In this document: positions 1 through 10,183 of the stretch, piece after piece
Numbering within the stretch: position 1 is the first letter of the stretch
Layout: every line of letters starts with the position of its first letter
Assembly (NCBI GenBank): GCA_015680685.1
Contig: MNCI01008651.1
Coordinates: 63,097-127,096 of the forward strand
DNA length: 64,000 nucleotides
Source: Gnetum montanum
Taxonomy: Eukaryota > Streptophyta > Gnetopsida > Gnetales > Gnetaceae
Reading direction: 5' to 3'
Notes under the pieces: model-generated
The model's input: the letters and a program-made list of their open reading frames with translations, nothing else
What the model was told of the DNA's origin: nothing
Databases searched by the model: none
Translations under genes and position numbers: made by a program

Positions 1-2
1 TG

Positions 3-92
3 TTAAGGACATGGCTGATCTTGGTTATGCGTATGATGCTGACTTTCTCCTGTATTGTCCTTAGGTGAGTTGATTTCGTGAGAAGAAGCCAT
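3..92 (-). pseudogene. N-terminal start of gag, gypsy element H
   Basis: Read on the minus strand, an ATG at 90-92 opens a 29-residue frame beginning MASSHEINSPKD. It closely resembles the gag start of element A (MSSSHKSNSPPKD at 13830) and has the same distance and order relative to LTR and primer site. The frame ends in TAA at 3-5, where A has AAA in an SPKQY context, so this copy is probably broken by a point mutation. The rest of gag-pol would lie to the left, outside the window. The role would be capsid/nucleocapsid of the retrotransposon particle. Confidence 0.7.
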
Positions 93-222
93 TTCTAATG
101 GTGTGCTAACTTCTCTGTTATTTATTGTTCTTGATTAACTGATTAATCCTAAGGTTCGTTTTAGGCTCACAACGATGTGAGTGATATCCCTTATGTTAAA
201 TCGGCGAAAAAAAACACTTAGC

Positions 223-239
223 CCCCGGCAACGGCGCCA
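223..239 (-). promoter_or_regulatory. Primer binding site of element H (tRNA-Asp)
   Basis: The plus-strand text CCCCGGCAACGGCGCCA equals the 3' end of plant tRNA-Asp, so the minus-strand element can anneal this tRNA to prime minus-strand cDNA. It lies one base from the LTR that starts at 241. This fixes H as minus-oriented, with its body to the left. Confidence 0.9.
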
Positions 240-668
240 ATGATGAGTGGCGAGATACCCCTACACTACACCATACGAATACGAGCGTACACGCGCGATC
301 CGGTCGAACTCCGCAAACTAAATGCCTTAACGCCACAAGAAACACTTGGGGTTAATCATTCGTTGTCTTCCCAGGCTTGCTTGTATGTGTCACGGTGTAT
401 GGTTAAGCAAGTCTGAGGTATGTGATTTTTTTGGTATTTTCGGCTTATCTTCTATGCTACCAGGAGGAAAGAGTTGAGAAACTAAACTAACTCTAACTAA
501 GATCTAAGTCTAAATTAACTAGCGTCAGCATCCGTTCCCACTTACCGGACACACCCTGAACTATGCAACTGCAGCTTACCAAACGCTAATCGTTACTGGG
601 ATCGCCACACGTAACGCAAGTGCTCGAAGTGGTCGTACTGAGGCACCTATTTAGCTTATGTGTGATAA

Positions 669-950
669 GTAGCCGATTCCTTAGCCAGCCGTACACACCC
701 GTGGATGCTCGTAACTAAGTCGTACTTATCACACGTTCTAGCCTAGCAATGAGTAGCCGATTCCTCAACTAGCCGTACACATTGGACCCTGGAGTTACCA
801 AGCGCAGAATCCTAGAATACGCTACTGGGTTACCAAGCAGCCATTGCTCGTAATTGAGTCGTACTCATGCATTGCGTCAAGCAGCCGATTCCTTGACTAG
901 CCGTACACGTCCGTAGACGCTCGTAATCAAGTCGTACTTGAACGCACTAG
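669..950 (-). repeat. Three diverged sub-repeats inside LTR H
   Basis: The motif AGCCGATTCCTnnnCTAGCC, followed by GTACAC, a GCTCGTAA-like segment and AGTCGTACT, occurs at about 669-730, 752-873 and 889-950. LTR A has two such units (around 13040-13130 and 13200-13250 in reverse sense) and solo LTR F has about one. The unit number therefore varies between copies of the family. Confidence 0.75.
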
Positions 951-1211
951 GAAAGCAGGAAATGAAAGCAATAAATGAAACCACGTGCTGCAAGGTTTAT
1001 CGAAACAAGTTCGTCTTTATTGCCGTACACAACTTGGGTTCAGGTTACAAGCTGCTCGAATAAAGAGCCGTTCACTCTAGGACTCCTACTACGGGCACAT
1101 GGGGAAAAATTCTAACTCTGGAGTGATCAATCTGCCAGAGCTTCGCTACACTAGCCGGGATTGGGGAAATAAGGGGAGTGCCGCCTCTTATTTATAGAAA
1201 TGGTGGCGGGA

Positions 1212-1251
1212 CGCGATATCGCGTACGCGATATCGCGTACGCGATATCGCG
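1212..1251. repeat. 40-bp perfect palindrome in LTR H
   Basis: This stretch is its own reverse complement over 40 bases. It is built from the 14-bp unit GCGATATCGCGTAC repeated almost three times, so GATATC and GTAC centres alternate. It lies just upstream of the TATA motif in the direction of transcription, in presumed U3. Degraded versions occupy the same place in LTRs A, E, F and G. Confidence 0.95.
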
Positions 1252-1997
1252 GCCTAGCGCAAGTCGCGTCTCATCAGTGTTCTTTTATCTTACTTGTGTG
1301 TTGAGATCTCAGTCCTGGGTTGTGAAAAAGATTCTCTATTAGTTGTATTTTGCACTGAGAATAACTATTGTATAGTTGTAAAGTCTTGTGCTCCACATCA
1401 TCATTTAAGCGTTTGTAAGGGATTATTGCATGTTTTATGGATTGTGGAACCTTGTTGTATTCTTCTCTTTTAATAATTAAAGATAGCTACTTTTCTTGTT
1501 TTCTAGCATATTATTTGCTCCTTTCATAATTTTTGGATTTACTAAGTTTGAAGGTCAAATTATATTGGAGTGAACTTGCTCCATATGTACTATAAGAAGA
1601 GGCTTGACTGGTTGTAGCTCCCCTCAATTCATTTCAATTGAATATATGTGTTCATTTCATGGTTACATTTAAGTAGTTACTATGATGAAAAACTAGCAAA
1701 ATTTGGCTATCTAGGAATTGAGATACTTTAATCACAAAATCACCAATTGTAGATAGGGGGGAATTTTCTTATCAAGTATAATAGGGAAAATCATGGTATA
1801 GCAATGAATATCATAACAATAGGGGGAAATATGGTCCAAATAATGTCTATAATTATTCCACATAGTTAGTTCAATAAGTCAAGTAGCATCATGATTAAAC
1901 AACAAGAACAAAAATGATAACTAGTCGAGATAGATTGAAACTAGGCTACATCTTGAACATGTCCAAGACTATCGGTTGTAGGGGGTTTTTTTTTTTT

Positions 1998-2031
1998 GGG
2001 AGGTGGGAGGGATGTGGGAGAGGGGGGTGGG
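1998..2031 (+). other. G-quadruplex-type G-run cluster
   Basis: After a run of 12 T, the plus strand carries five or more runs of at least three G separated by 1-4 bases (GGGAGGTGGGAGGGATGTGGG, then a run of six G and a further GGG). This satisfies the usual four-run G-quadruplex pattern. It lies far from any recognised gene. Confidence 0.7.
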
Positions 2032-2078
2032 TGATGTTTGAGTTGGGTACTTGCATCAGTGTACAATTACACTTTGCA

Positions 2079-2172
2079 AATTTCCTATGGTATGATGTTA
2101 TGCTATAAATAATTCCTATGGTTCAATGTCATTCTGTAAACAATTCCTATGGTCCAATGTCATGCCATAAAC
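2079..2172 (+). repeat. Three-copy minisatellite, 31-32 bp unit
   Basis: Three adjacent diverged copies of a unit that starts AATTCCTATGGT and ends in a GTAAAC/ATAAAC-like tail. A partial fourth start (AACTCC) follows. No coding role is visible. Confidence 0.8.
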
Positions 2173-3185
2173 AACTCCAATCAATATGAATCAATAAGGA
2201 TTACATTCCTTATTGCTGGAAGTAGCTCTAATCATTGTTAATTGATAAGTGTGTTTGTTAAAAACCTAAAGATATCATGGCTTTTTATCACTAGAGTGAT
2301 ACTAGAGATAAAGTTCATTAGTACACATTTTTCTACCAAACCATTGAAACATAAAACAATTTGACTATAGGTACATTCCTAAGACATCGCTAACATGATG
2401 ATTAAAGAAGTTAAGAAGATCGTGATCTCGCCAAAAAATTAGAACAAGAAAACACTTATAGGCAATAATTTAATGAACTTGCCATCTTGCATAATGGATA
2501 TCTTGGGTCAATGGTAACCAAATAGAAGCCACTAACTCCAATGCATAAACCTTGAAGAATTAAGTACCAAACAAAATGCCTAACCTTAGAAGTTATAGGT
2601 GATTTCCAAATAGAGTTACATGGAGCCAATAAGAACCATTAAGTCCCCATATCTAATTGACTTTAGATTAAATAATATTATTTAATCACGGTGTATGCAT
2701 GCTTAACGTTAAAAAGGTAGAATTAGATGATAATCAATCCGATAAAATTTAAGCAAATAGCTATTGTATTTCTCTTCGTTACTTTGACAAATAAAATAAT
2801 TTGGCTAATGGACATGTTTGCCACCATAAAATATGTAAACTAACGGAAACAAAGTCCTCATGGATACACCATCTTTATTTTTATTTGAATATCAGCGTAC
2901 AAGCACCTTATCAAAAAGTATACATATGGTATGTAATGTTTATGGTTAAATTTATACCGCAAATCCACTGCCACTTGGACCGTTGAACTTTATTTATGTA
3001 TGGCATTTTACAAAACTCAAGTTTTGTCTTACCCCAATGCAACTTGCATGGAAACAGACTCGTTCTTGAATGTCACACGGCCGAACGTCTCGGCACAGCC
3101 CAGCAATTCCCCTTTTTCAAAAGATTAATAGAAGGGCATCGAAAAATCTATGCATGGTCACATTATTAACAAAGGAATCTCTGCT

Positions 3186-4737
3186 CTAAAGAGTTCTAAA
3201 TAAGCCATGTTGAGCAGCTGGATCACTCTGGTCCAGCTGCAGTTTCTGTTCATTTGCATCCTCTCTCCTATTGTAATACAAAATCCAACTGTTAACCTCC
3301 AAGGCCGCTGACACACCAATTAGAGATGACACAACCAAACTGTACAGCAACCTGATGTATGATTCTTGGGAAAAATGCATCAATTCAATTCCCTGGAACA
3401 CGTTCACCACACTTATAATGGTGCAGGCATACCCCACAAAATGATGATATGATTTCCAGTACCTTCTAAACTTGTTAGTTTTCTTAGGCCTGCATAGTAG
3501 TGCCAGCATTTGAATTGATCCCAATGTGAATATGGTCATTGCCAAGGTTCTGTGGAACTCATGCTGTCCTACATTTACAGCAAATACATCAATTAGTTAA
3601 AGACTTTAGAAAGATTTTAGTTTATGGATTCAAATTGACAATTTAGATTCAGTACCCGGTGATAATTGACCAAGTTTCAGGCCTGTAGCCCAGCCTGCTG
3701 CTCCCATTATAAATGCTGTCAACTGCAGGCAAATGTGTACGTAGAACCATGTGGGATCCATGGACTGGAATTGCCTCAGGTACCTGGAAGAAATGACTCC
3801 CAGCAAAAGCAGGAATCCCCAGGATAAGCTGTTCAGAATTCCATGTGCTGTTCTAAGCTTCTGCCTATCAGGCCCTCTGTACCCTGCATCATTATGACAA
3901 ATTTTTATAAGAATCCAACCATAGCATGTGAAATCAGTCAGACTAGCAATAACTCAAAGAAACTGCAGAAGCATTAAAACGATTAATCATGATAATTCAG
4001 TAGTTTAAGCTAAGCCTAAAAAGTGGTCAAGATACAGTTTCTCAAACAAATTTATTTAAACATTTGACAAACTTGCAAGTATCATATATATTGAAATGTA
4101 GTAATGTTGAACTCCAAAAATTCACTATACCTGGTTTTGATGGAGCGTACCCTGATAGCATCTGAACCGTCTGGGTAGCCCTAAGATCATCTGCACTGAA
4201 TCCATGAACACCAGGAGAGTAGCCCTGAACAGTGGATCCCCTATTCCAGACATGATTAAGCAAGGTCTGGTTGGAACCCAACCTGATGCTAGCAAAAATT
4301 CTGACCTGGGAAGATACCAGCTCCACTGAGCTGCTGAGGACATGCAGATCCAGTTTGTGGGGAACCAGCAATTTCTGCTGGTTCTTCACAGCTGCATCCA
4401 AGATGTATGGCAGAACAGTAGGAGATCCAGAGGGACCCCTAAATGCAATGAGGCACCTTGTGCCAACCATGGCATTTGCAGACACAGGATTGATCCCCCA
4501 TGCAACCCACCCACCTGGAGACACCAGCTGCCCTGAAAATGCAATTTCCAAAGTGTGATCAGGCCTTACAGACCATGCTATTGATGCACCTTGACTGTGC
4601 AGATTCATACATTTTTGGTATGTTTTTCCCTGTAACTCTGTCATGCATTTTGCTGCTGCTGCTCCTTGAACTAACCCAAGCAACAACCACAGTAGCAGCA
4701 GAATCATGACAGGCATGATGAAGCCGGGAATTCCCAT
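3186..4737 (-). CDS. Cytochrome b561 and DOMON domain (CYBDOM) protein, 3 exons
   Basis: The model is exon 1 4737-4131, exon 2 3883-3656 and exon 3 3568-3186. All splice sites are GT-AG, introns are 247 and 87 bp, both phase 1, and the total is 405 residues. ATG 4737 is chosen because the codon two upstream is TTG. Residues 1-29 are a hydrophobic signal peptide. A DOMON domain spans about 48-165 (IAWSVRP, GGWVAWGINP, GTRCLIAF). A multi-helix b561 domain spans about 210-370, with candidate haem-b ligands His216 (AHGILNSLSWG), His252, His284 (EFHRTLAM) and His320/321 (WKSYHHFVGY), plus the family motif LLCRPKK. Known members are plasma-membrane, ascorbate-reducible transmembrane electron carriers; the exact substrate here is inferred. 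The length is normal and there are no breaks. It stands alone among retroelements. An AATAAA-type signal on the minus strand near 2990 could serve as poly(A) site. Confidence 0.93.
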
Positions 4738-4773
4738 TGCCAAGAAACAGGTAGAAGTTGTGCATGGGCCTGA

Positions 4774-4783
4774 GCAATTATAA
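4774..4783 (-). promoter_or_regulatory. Possible TATA motif of the CYBDOM gene
   Basis: The minus strand reads ACTTATAATT about 40 bp upstream of the chosen ATG. That spacing allows only a short leader, so the true transcription start may lie elsewhere. It is the only TATA-like element I noted close upstream. Confidence 0.3.
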
Positions 4784-4789
4784 GTATGA

Positions 4790-5598
4790 TGGGGGTTGCT
4801 GTGGCCACGGTCCCCATCTGGAATTCTGCAACAGAGACTTTGCCAACAAGGGAAGCAAAGTCATTGGTAGGTTGCTTCAAAATTGGATATCATGGTGGTT
4901 TTCCAGCTTTCAATCCAATTATAAAAGTATGAACTTGATTTGTTACCTGCAATTTGTGACCCAACGAACAATAATTTTAGTCGAAGCCTCTGTACTTGGA
5001 ATACGGGTTAAAAATTTTCGATTTAAGTGTTCTTTTGTGTCTTTTCCAAACTTTTTGTCAGCTTGTGGAGAATCACTACCAAATTCCTTATTCTCTTTGT
5101 TAAGATTGCATCGTCGGAAATGTTGTTTCCGTCTTGTCTTGAAGTGCTCTAGCATCAAATCATAGCATCATCATCATGAGGTTGTTTATTCCCAAGCAAA
5201 GATCGCAAAAGAAGCCATCAATTTCTACTCTGGTTCATTTTTCATTATGATTTCAAAGACTCTTAGCCCTACGAATTCTTAAGTTTAATTATTATATGCA
5301 TAGAATGCTGATCCTATACATTCAAGTACCAGGGTATGCAGCATGAACATCTCGTTTGGCCTCACATAACATGAATTAAGAATCCCAGAGTGTTGCTGAC
5401 CAGTTTTTAAGAAAACAAAAACTTTACAGATTATGTTTTTCCCCTAAAAACAATATGTTTCTTTTATATCTAATTGTTTTAGAAATCTTAAAGTAAAAGC
5501 AAGGAACAAGAACTTCAGATCTTGAGCTCTCATAAGATTGGCTGTAAAAACTGGGCAAGTGCATCCCTTCAATTTTGTCTCATAACTAGTATCTCCTG
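4790..5598. other. Upstream region of the CYBDOM gene, nothing else recognised
   Basis: About 0.8 kb between the host gene and retroelement B. I see no coding similarity, repeats or RNA genes. It may contain promoter sequence of the divergently placed gene to its left. Confidence 0.5.
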
Positions 5599-6349
5599 TG
5601 ATGGGGGGCTTACCTCAATCGACCCCAAAAGGACCCATTCCACAAGCTTCCTAAGCAAAATTTAACTTAGAAGCTGAATTGGAGAAAATTCCCTTTTTTA
5701 TAAGAAAACTCTCAAAATGCAAGGAATTACATCAAAGATGAAGAACCAAGCTCAACTCACAATTCTCCCTAGGATCTTAAAGGCCACACATGTCCCCTCT
5801 TAATCCTCAATTGCTCAATGGAGCTAAAGCTCAAGAGAGGGCACTAATAAGCAATTCTCATAACCTCTCTCAAGTGCTCTTCCTTGCCTCTCACTCAAAC
5901 TCTTCTTGCACAAGCTCTCTTCTTACATAAGCTCTCAAGAGACCTCTCAAATCTCTCTTCTCCCACTCTTACCTAAACGCAGGCCTTGGACTCTTATTTA
6001 TAGCTTCTTGGTGTGACTTTTCATCTTCCCTCCAATTCCTCATTGAATTTGATGTCTATTAAAATCCATACAAAATGTCTTTCCTGAAATAGCTAGAGGA
6101 GATGTCTTGAAATTAGGGAAGATGTCTTGGAAGAGATGTCTCTCCAAATAGGCTATTTGGAACCTCCAAACAAGTCCCCATTAACCTTGGAACCTCCTAG
6201 ACTCACAAAAATGAACCCAAAACACCCCCAAACATGCCAAATTACCCCAAAATCATCATCGAAAGTCAACATAAGAAGATACACATAAATAGCACACACA
6301 CATATCCAAAATACATTGAGGATTATGCAAGGGTTGGGTGATGTCCTCA
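5599..6349 (-). repeat. 3' LTR of element B
   Basis: Starts TGATG and ends CCTCA on plus. Its first about 105 bp align well with 8941-9058 (shared CGACCCCAAAAGGACC-like and CCACAAGCTTCCTAA stretches). On the minus strand a TATA box (CTATAAATAAGAGTCC) lies near 5990-6005. A purine tract (GAGGGTGGGAGAGG on minus, 6351-6364) just upstream of the LTR start on that strand is the likely PPT. Confidence 0.8.
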
Positions 6350-6789
6350 TCCTCTCCCACCCTCAAAAATGCCATGCTTAATAACCTTTCACAAAAGGGA
6401 AGGAACCATGCCTTCATGACTTATGGCCATCACACTCAGGACAACAATCAAGACTCAATACATCAGAAAAATGAAAATGAGTATCATTTTAGTTTTTGGT
6501 TTTGAGCTTCCCTTGCTTATGGAGGTTTGTCCTCATGCTTGACCATGCTTCCTTCAATTGAGCATCTCCTTGGAATGCTTCCCTAGCATCCCCATGATGA
6601 CTCAAACCTACACAAAAGTGGCACAAGAGTTTAAAAAAGTAATTGTTAGCATCAATCCATGAAGTAGGCCTCCTTTCCTTATGCCCAAATTCCAATGGCA
6701 TTTTTCCACTTGCTACCAATTATTCTTCCTCATTCTTCCAACATCCCCTTACCAATACATGTTTCAGCCTAGCACTTACACAAGTGCCC

Positions 6790-7560
6790 AACAATATCAA
6801 CTAATATACGACTACCATCAACATGCAAGATTGAACAATAGCACAAACAAACTTTTCTTCATTCATATGAAGCTCCACACAATCAATAATAACATCCATA
6901 TCAAATGCATTCTCTTTAGCATCAAAGAAAATTTCATCATCATTAATAGCATTTACCTTCACAATCTCCTTACAACTAGGAATCATCAATGAAAAATTCA
7001 ACTTACCAACCTCACTATCAACAATAGTGGACAACAATCTAAAATTATGATTGCCTTGCCTTATAGTCCAATTATTATTTTCTCTATCAAAAATAGCCTT
7101 ATTATCATAATTTTGTGGTATACCAAATATGAGATTTGAACAATCAGTAGGCAATACATCACAAAGAATTTGATCATGAAAATCTCCAATGGAATAATCA
7201 ATAAGGCATTATCCCTTAACTTGCTTATAATGATTCCTTATTAACCAATGCACTTTGTATGGATTAGTGTGAGGAATTGTAACTAAATGAAATGACTTCA
7301 CAACCTTGGTAGAAATCACATTTTCTTATGCTCCACCATCAATGAGCACACTTGAGGAATGATCTTTAACATCACAATGAGTTCTAAATAAACTCTTCCT
7401 TATAACATCTTCATTGGCACTAACATGCCTAATAAAAGTACAACTATTCAACTCACCTTGATTAGCAATGTACAAAGGATCATGTTCACATATCTTCTTT
7501 GAAGATTTAGGCTTATCCTCTTGCATAGTTTGAATTGCCTTATCCTTAAATACATTCATC
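6790..7560 (-). pseudogene. Aspartic protease relic of element B
   Basis: On the minus strand, a frame from 7559 ends in SLFRTHC and then SSSVLIDGGA. This resembles the plant gypsy gag-pol junction (FRTxC followed by the LIxDSGS-type active site), with GG in place of SG. It stops at 7326. Further down, HTNPYKVHW, FSIGDFHDQILCDVLP and IFGIPQNYD match the usual PYKVQW, VLCDVVP and LLGRPWQ landmarks of the same protease family. Frames are broken and the coding region ends before any RT. Confidence 0.75.
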
Positions 7561-7587
7561 TTTGGATTTATGCATTTTTATTATTTA

Positions 7588-8637
7588 TGAACTAATTCAT
7601 CACAAGTATAACATATATCTTTACCTCTTGGAAATTGTTCCCTTCTTCTTCTCCTCCTAAGAGAAGTAGATTCCCTTTCCTTCTTCTTTAGCTTATCTTC
7701 ACTATCCTCCTTGGATGATTTCCTTGACTTGTGAGTCGTGTCTTTCTTATCCCTTTTCTTGTGATCTTTGTCCTACTTTAAGCTAAACTTTGTGATTTTT
7801 AATTTCATCCCTTAGAGCAAGATCATAGGCTTCATCAACATTATCAAGCTCATAGAATGCTAATTCTTGCTGATATTCTATCCTTAATCTACTAATGAAG
7901 TTAGAATCTTTCTCACACTCTATCTAATGAGCATTAGCATTTTTCAAAGCTTTATAAAATTCAACATAAAAATCTATTACCTCTTGATCTCCTTGTCTAA
8001 GAAATTTCAACTTCTTGATGGCTTCATGATGAGAGAATATCTTTTCATACTTTCCAGTTAACATGAATTCCATGAGTTGCCAACTCTCAATAGGCTTTCC
8101 ATGTTCTTCAAAGTATTTGAGACATTCCTTGTCCCACCATTTGGCTACCAATTCTTCAAGCTTACTCTCAACAACATGAATCATTGGCTCACTAGGAATT
8201 TGATCAATAAGAAAATACTTATTCACAACTCTAAGCCAAGAAAGAACAAGATCTGTACCTTCAACACCATTAAAGATGGGAATATCCACATGAGGAACTC
8301 TTAAAGTACTTCTTAAGATCTTAACAAAACTTTCATAATCATTTTCCTCATTATTATGAAGAAAAGGAAACCTTTGCTCATACCTTTGGATTTTAGTTTC
8401 TTCTCTCCTTGAAGTCCTTTGATCATTTCTTCATCTTGATCTTTGCATAGATGTAAAAGGATTCTCTTCTTTAACCTCCTCTTCACTTCTTCTTGAAGCT
8501 TCTTCAAAATCTTGATGTTTTCTAGTTATTACTTTCGAAAGGACTTCTTGTGTTTCAACCACAAAAGCCTTAAAGAAGTCTTTTATCTCTTAAAGCTCTT
8601 GTCCAAGCTCTTGATTAGTCTTCTTCTTAGGAGCCAT
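7588..8637 (-). pseudogene. gag relic of element B
   Basis: An ATG at 8635-8637 opens MAPKKKTNQELGQEL before a stop. Further on, the frame 8289-7924 (MDIPIFNGVEG, VAKWWDKECL, FLRQGDQEVIDFYVEF) is a typical Ty3/gypsy capsid region. A zinc-knuckle start CYTCDELVH (CX2CX4H) is readable near 7590-7620, but the last Cys is lost. Several stops and frameshifts separate these parts. It would have encoded the virus-like particle protein. Confidence 0.8.
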
Positions 8638-8925
8638 ATCTTTCATAAATCTAAATGTAAAATCTTTAAGGAACAATATGAAATCTTCAAGAAATTCTTC
8701 CAATTCAAGGTAACACAAAGTGTAACGAAGATGTAATTGACTTCAAACCTTAACCTTTTAAGAAACATGGTGTTCAATTACCAAAAAGAAACTTGACCTT
8801 ACAAGATTCAAGTAATCTTTACCAATATTAGATTTTCCAAATTCTAAGTGACTGTAAAGCTTCAAAATTTCTTCAAAAGCTTGATGAAGATCATCAATTT
8901 ATGTGTGGATTCCTCCAAACTAAGG

Positions 8926-8937
8926 GCTCTAATACCA
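8926..8937 (-). promoter_or_regulatory. Primer binding site of element B (tRNA-Met type)
   Basis: The minus strand reads TGGTATTAGAGC, one base from the initiator tRNA-Met complement TGGTATCAGAGC. It lies three bases inside the LTR edge at 8941. Confidence 0.8.
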
Positions 8938-8940
8938 ATA

Positions 8941-9058
8941 TGATGTAGAGCCTATCTCAATAGACCCCAAAAGGACCGATTCCACAAGCTTCCTAATCAA
9001 AGTTCAACTTAGAAGCAAGAACAAGAAAATGAATTGGAGAAAATTCTCTATTTTATAA
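8941..9058 (-). repeat. Truncated 5' LTR of element B
   Basis: 118 bp matching the left end of the 5599-6349 LTR, then broken after TTTTATAAG by the TGATGAG start of LTR fragment D. I could not find the missing remainder elsewhere in the window. Confidence 0.75.
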
Positions 9059-9059
9059 G

Positions 9060-9530
9060 TGATGAGCAGCAAGGTACCCCTATGCTCAACCATACGAATA
9101 TGAGTGTTTCACACATGATCTAGTCGAATTCCAAGGACTAAGTGCTTATGCACCCTTGTGGAACAAGGATGGGTTGGTTGATCGTTGTCTTCCCAAGCTT
9201 ACCTGTATGTCATGATTGTATGGTTAAGTAAGCTTGAGGCATATGATTTTTATAGCTTTTATGTTTTTATGTCCTGCACTAGTAGGGAAGGAGAAAGAGA
9301 TAACTAGGTGACTAATTTGACTTAACTACTCATTAATTAAGTTCTAACTAATCCTAACACTAATATCCATTCTCACTTGTCGTACACATCCTAAACTAGT
9401 GCAACACTACTGGGATTACCAAACGCTAATCATTACTGGGTTACCAAGTGTTACACACATGCTCAAAGTGATCGTACTGAGTGTATTTTAATGATTTTCT
9501 TAATTGATCAATTTGTCAATAATTTGAGAA
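9060..9530 (-). mobile_element. Gypsy LTR fragment D
   Basis: Begins TGATGAGCAGCAAGGTACCC like the right-hand end of the A/H/E LTR family and follows their order (clock of GTCGAATTCC, GTTGTCTTCCCA, the TACCAAGTGTTAC segment, GATCGTACTGA). It then resembles E (TGTATTTTAAT, near 9480) and fades before element C begins at 9579. No PBS, palindrome array or TATA remains, so it is a partial LTR inserted in the LTR of B. Confidence 0.75.
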
Positions 9531-9578
9531 AATTTATACTTTTGTATTTGGGATTATAGAAAAACATGTCTCTGTTGG

Positions 9579-10086
9579 TGTATCAAAGGTTGTTTTTCTC
9601 CAAAACAAGGACCAAAGGAGTATGGAGATCCTCACAGGTTCCATGCTATCACAACCATCACTTAAGAACTACATTGGCCCTGATTCCTTTGTGTACTTCA
9701 TCACAAGGATATGTAGGCTTACAAAGGAGCTTTGGCTTTGATGTTTGGGCCACTGCTCTTCTCTTGAAGAGTGGGAATTAGGGTTGCATACATTAGAGTA
9801 TGAATGTATCTTAGCTCATATAGAAGAATGGTGTCTCTTGTGGTTACATGTGCTTATTATGGTTATGCTTGTGTATGTTGTACGGGTCATGTCACTTATA
9901 TGATTTCATGTGACGTACTCGATCTGCTTCTAACCCATGGACTAACAGGTCATGTATGCTTATGCTATGTGTGGAGGTGCTATGACTATTAATGCATAAT
10001 CTATCTTGGGATGCTTCAGGTCATCTAGCTAATTTTGGGCTCAAGGGTAGTGCCAAATAGTACTTTGCCAAAGTAGTGTCATTACA
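9579..10086 (+). repeat. 5' LTR of element C
   Basis: About 508 bp beginning TGTATC and ending ATTACA. Long stretches match 25290-25747, for example ATGATTTCATGTGACGTACT, TAACCCATG and CTAGCTAATTTT. The start is set by alignment to the 3' LTR start TGTAGAATG at 12566. Confidence 0.8.
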
Positions 10087-10088
10087 CT

Positions 10089-10105
10089 TGGTATCAAAGT
10101 CATGG
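10089..10105 (+). promoter_or_regulatory. Primer binding site of element C (tRNA-Met type)
   Basis: TGGTATCAAAGTCATGG differs at two positions from the initiator tRNA-Met complement TGGTATCAGAGCCATGG. It begins two bases after the LTR end. Confidence 0.85.
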
Positions 10106-10183
10106 TTCGCAGTTCAAGGTTGGTGATGATTCTAGGTATGTGGTTTGTGATCTTGAATCATTATTCATGACTTGTGTACTACC

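Larger units (their letters stand above)
241..1276 (-). mobile_element. 5' LTR of gypsy element H
   Basis: The 1036-bp LTR starts TGATGAG and ends CTCATCA on the plus strand (a 7-bp terminal inverted repeat). It matches the LTRs of A, F, E and G in order throughout. Read on the minus strand it holds the GATATC palindromes (1212-1251), a TATA-like tract (plus-strand ttatttataga, about 1189-1199), an AATAAA-like site near 1018 (tttatt on plus) and three sub-repeats. CpG sites are well kept, so this looks like one of the youngest copies. The 5 bases to the right, GTGTT, would be one target-site copy; its partner is outside the window. Confidence 0.9.
1277..3000. other. Intergenic, A+T-rich, no gene recognised
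   Basis: I see no coding frame with family similarity on either strand. The stretch holds only a G-rich tract (1998-2031) and a short minisatellite (2079-2172), described separately. Short open frames here have no recognisable composition or motifs. Confidence 0.6.
5599..9058 (-). mobile_element. LTR retrotransposon B, gag-protease only
   Basis: A minus-oriented element bounded by a 751-bp 3' LTR (5599-6349) and a truncated 5' LTR (8941-9058). The interior, about 2.6 kb, holds gag and protease relics with gypsy-type motifs but no reverse transcriptase, RNase H or integrase that I can find. A Met-type primer site adjoins the 5' LTR. The 5' LTR stops at 9058, where an unrelated LTR fragment (D) begins. 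B therefore either lost its replication genes by deletion or was a non-autonomous derivative. Confidence 0.8.

Noticed and set aside
223-239. tRNA-Asp gene
   Set aside because: Only the last 17 bases of the tRNA match, next to an LTR. It is a primer binding site; the same holds for 13689-13705 and 50371-50388.
4042-4130. Extension of CYBDOM exon 1 to a stop at 4042
   Set aside because: A GT donor at 4129-4130 joins to an AG acceptor at 3884-3885 and gives a frame-consistent b561 domain. The extension is intron.
4271-4709. Plus-strand open frames opposite the CYBDOM exon 1
   Set aside because: They overlap a well-supported minus-strand exon with signal peptide and DOMON motifs and have no recognisable content.
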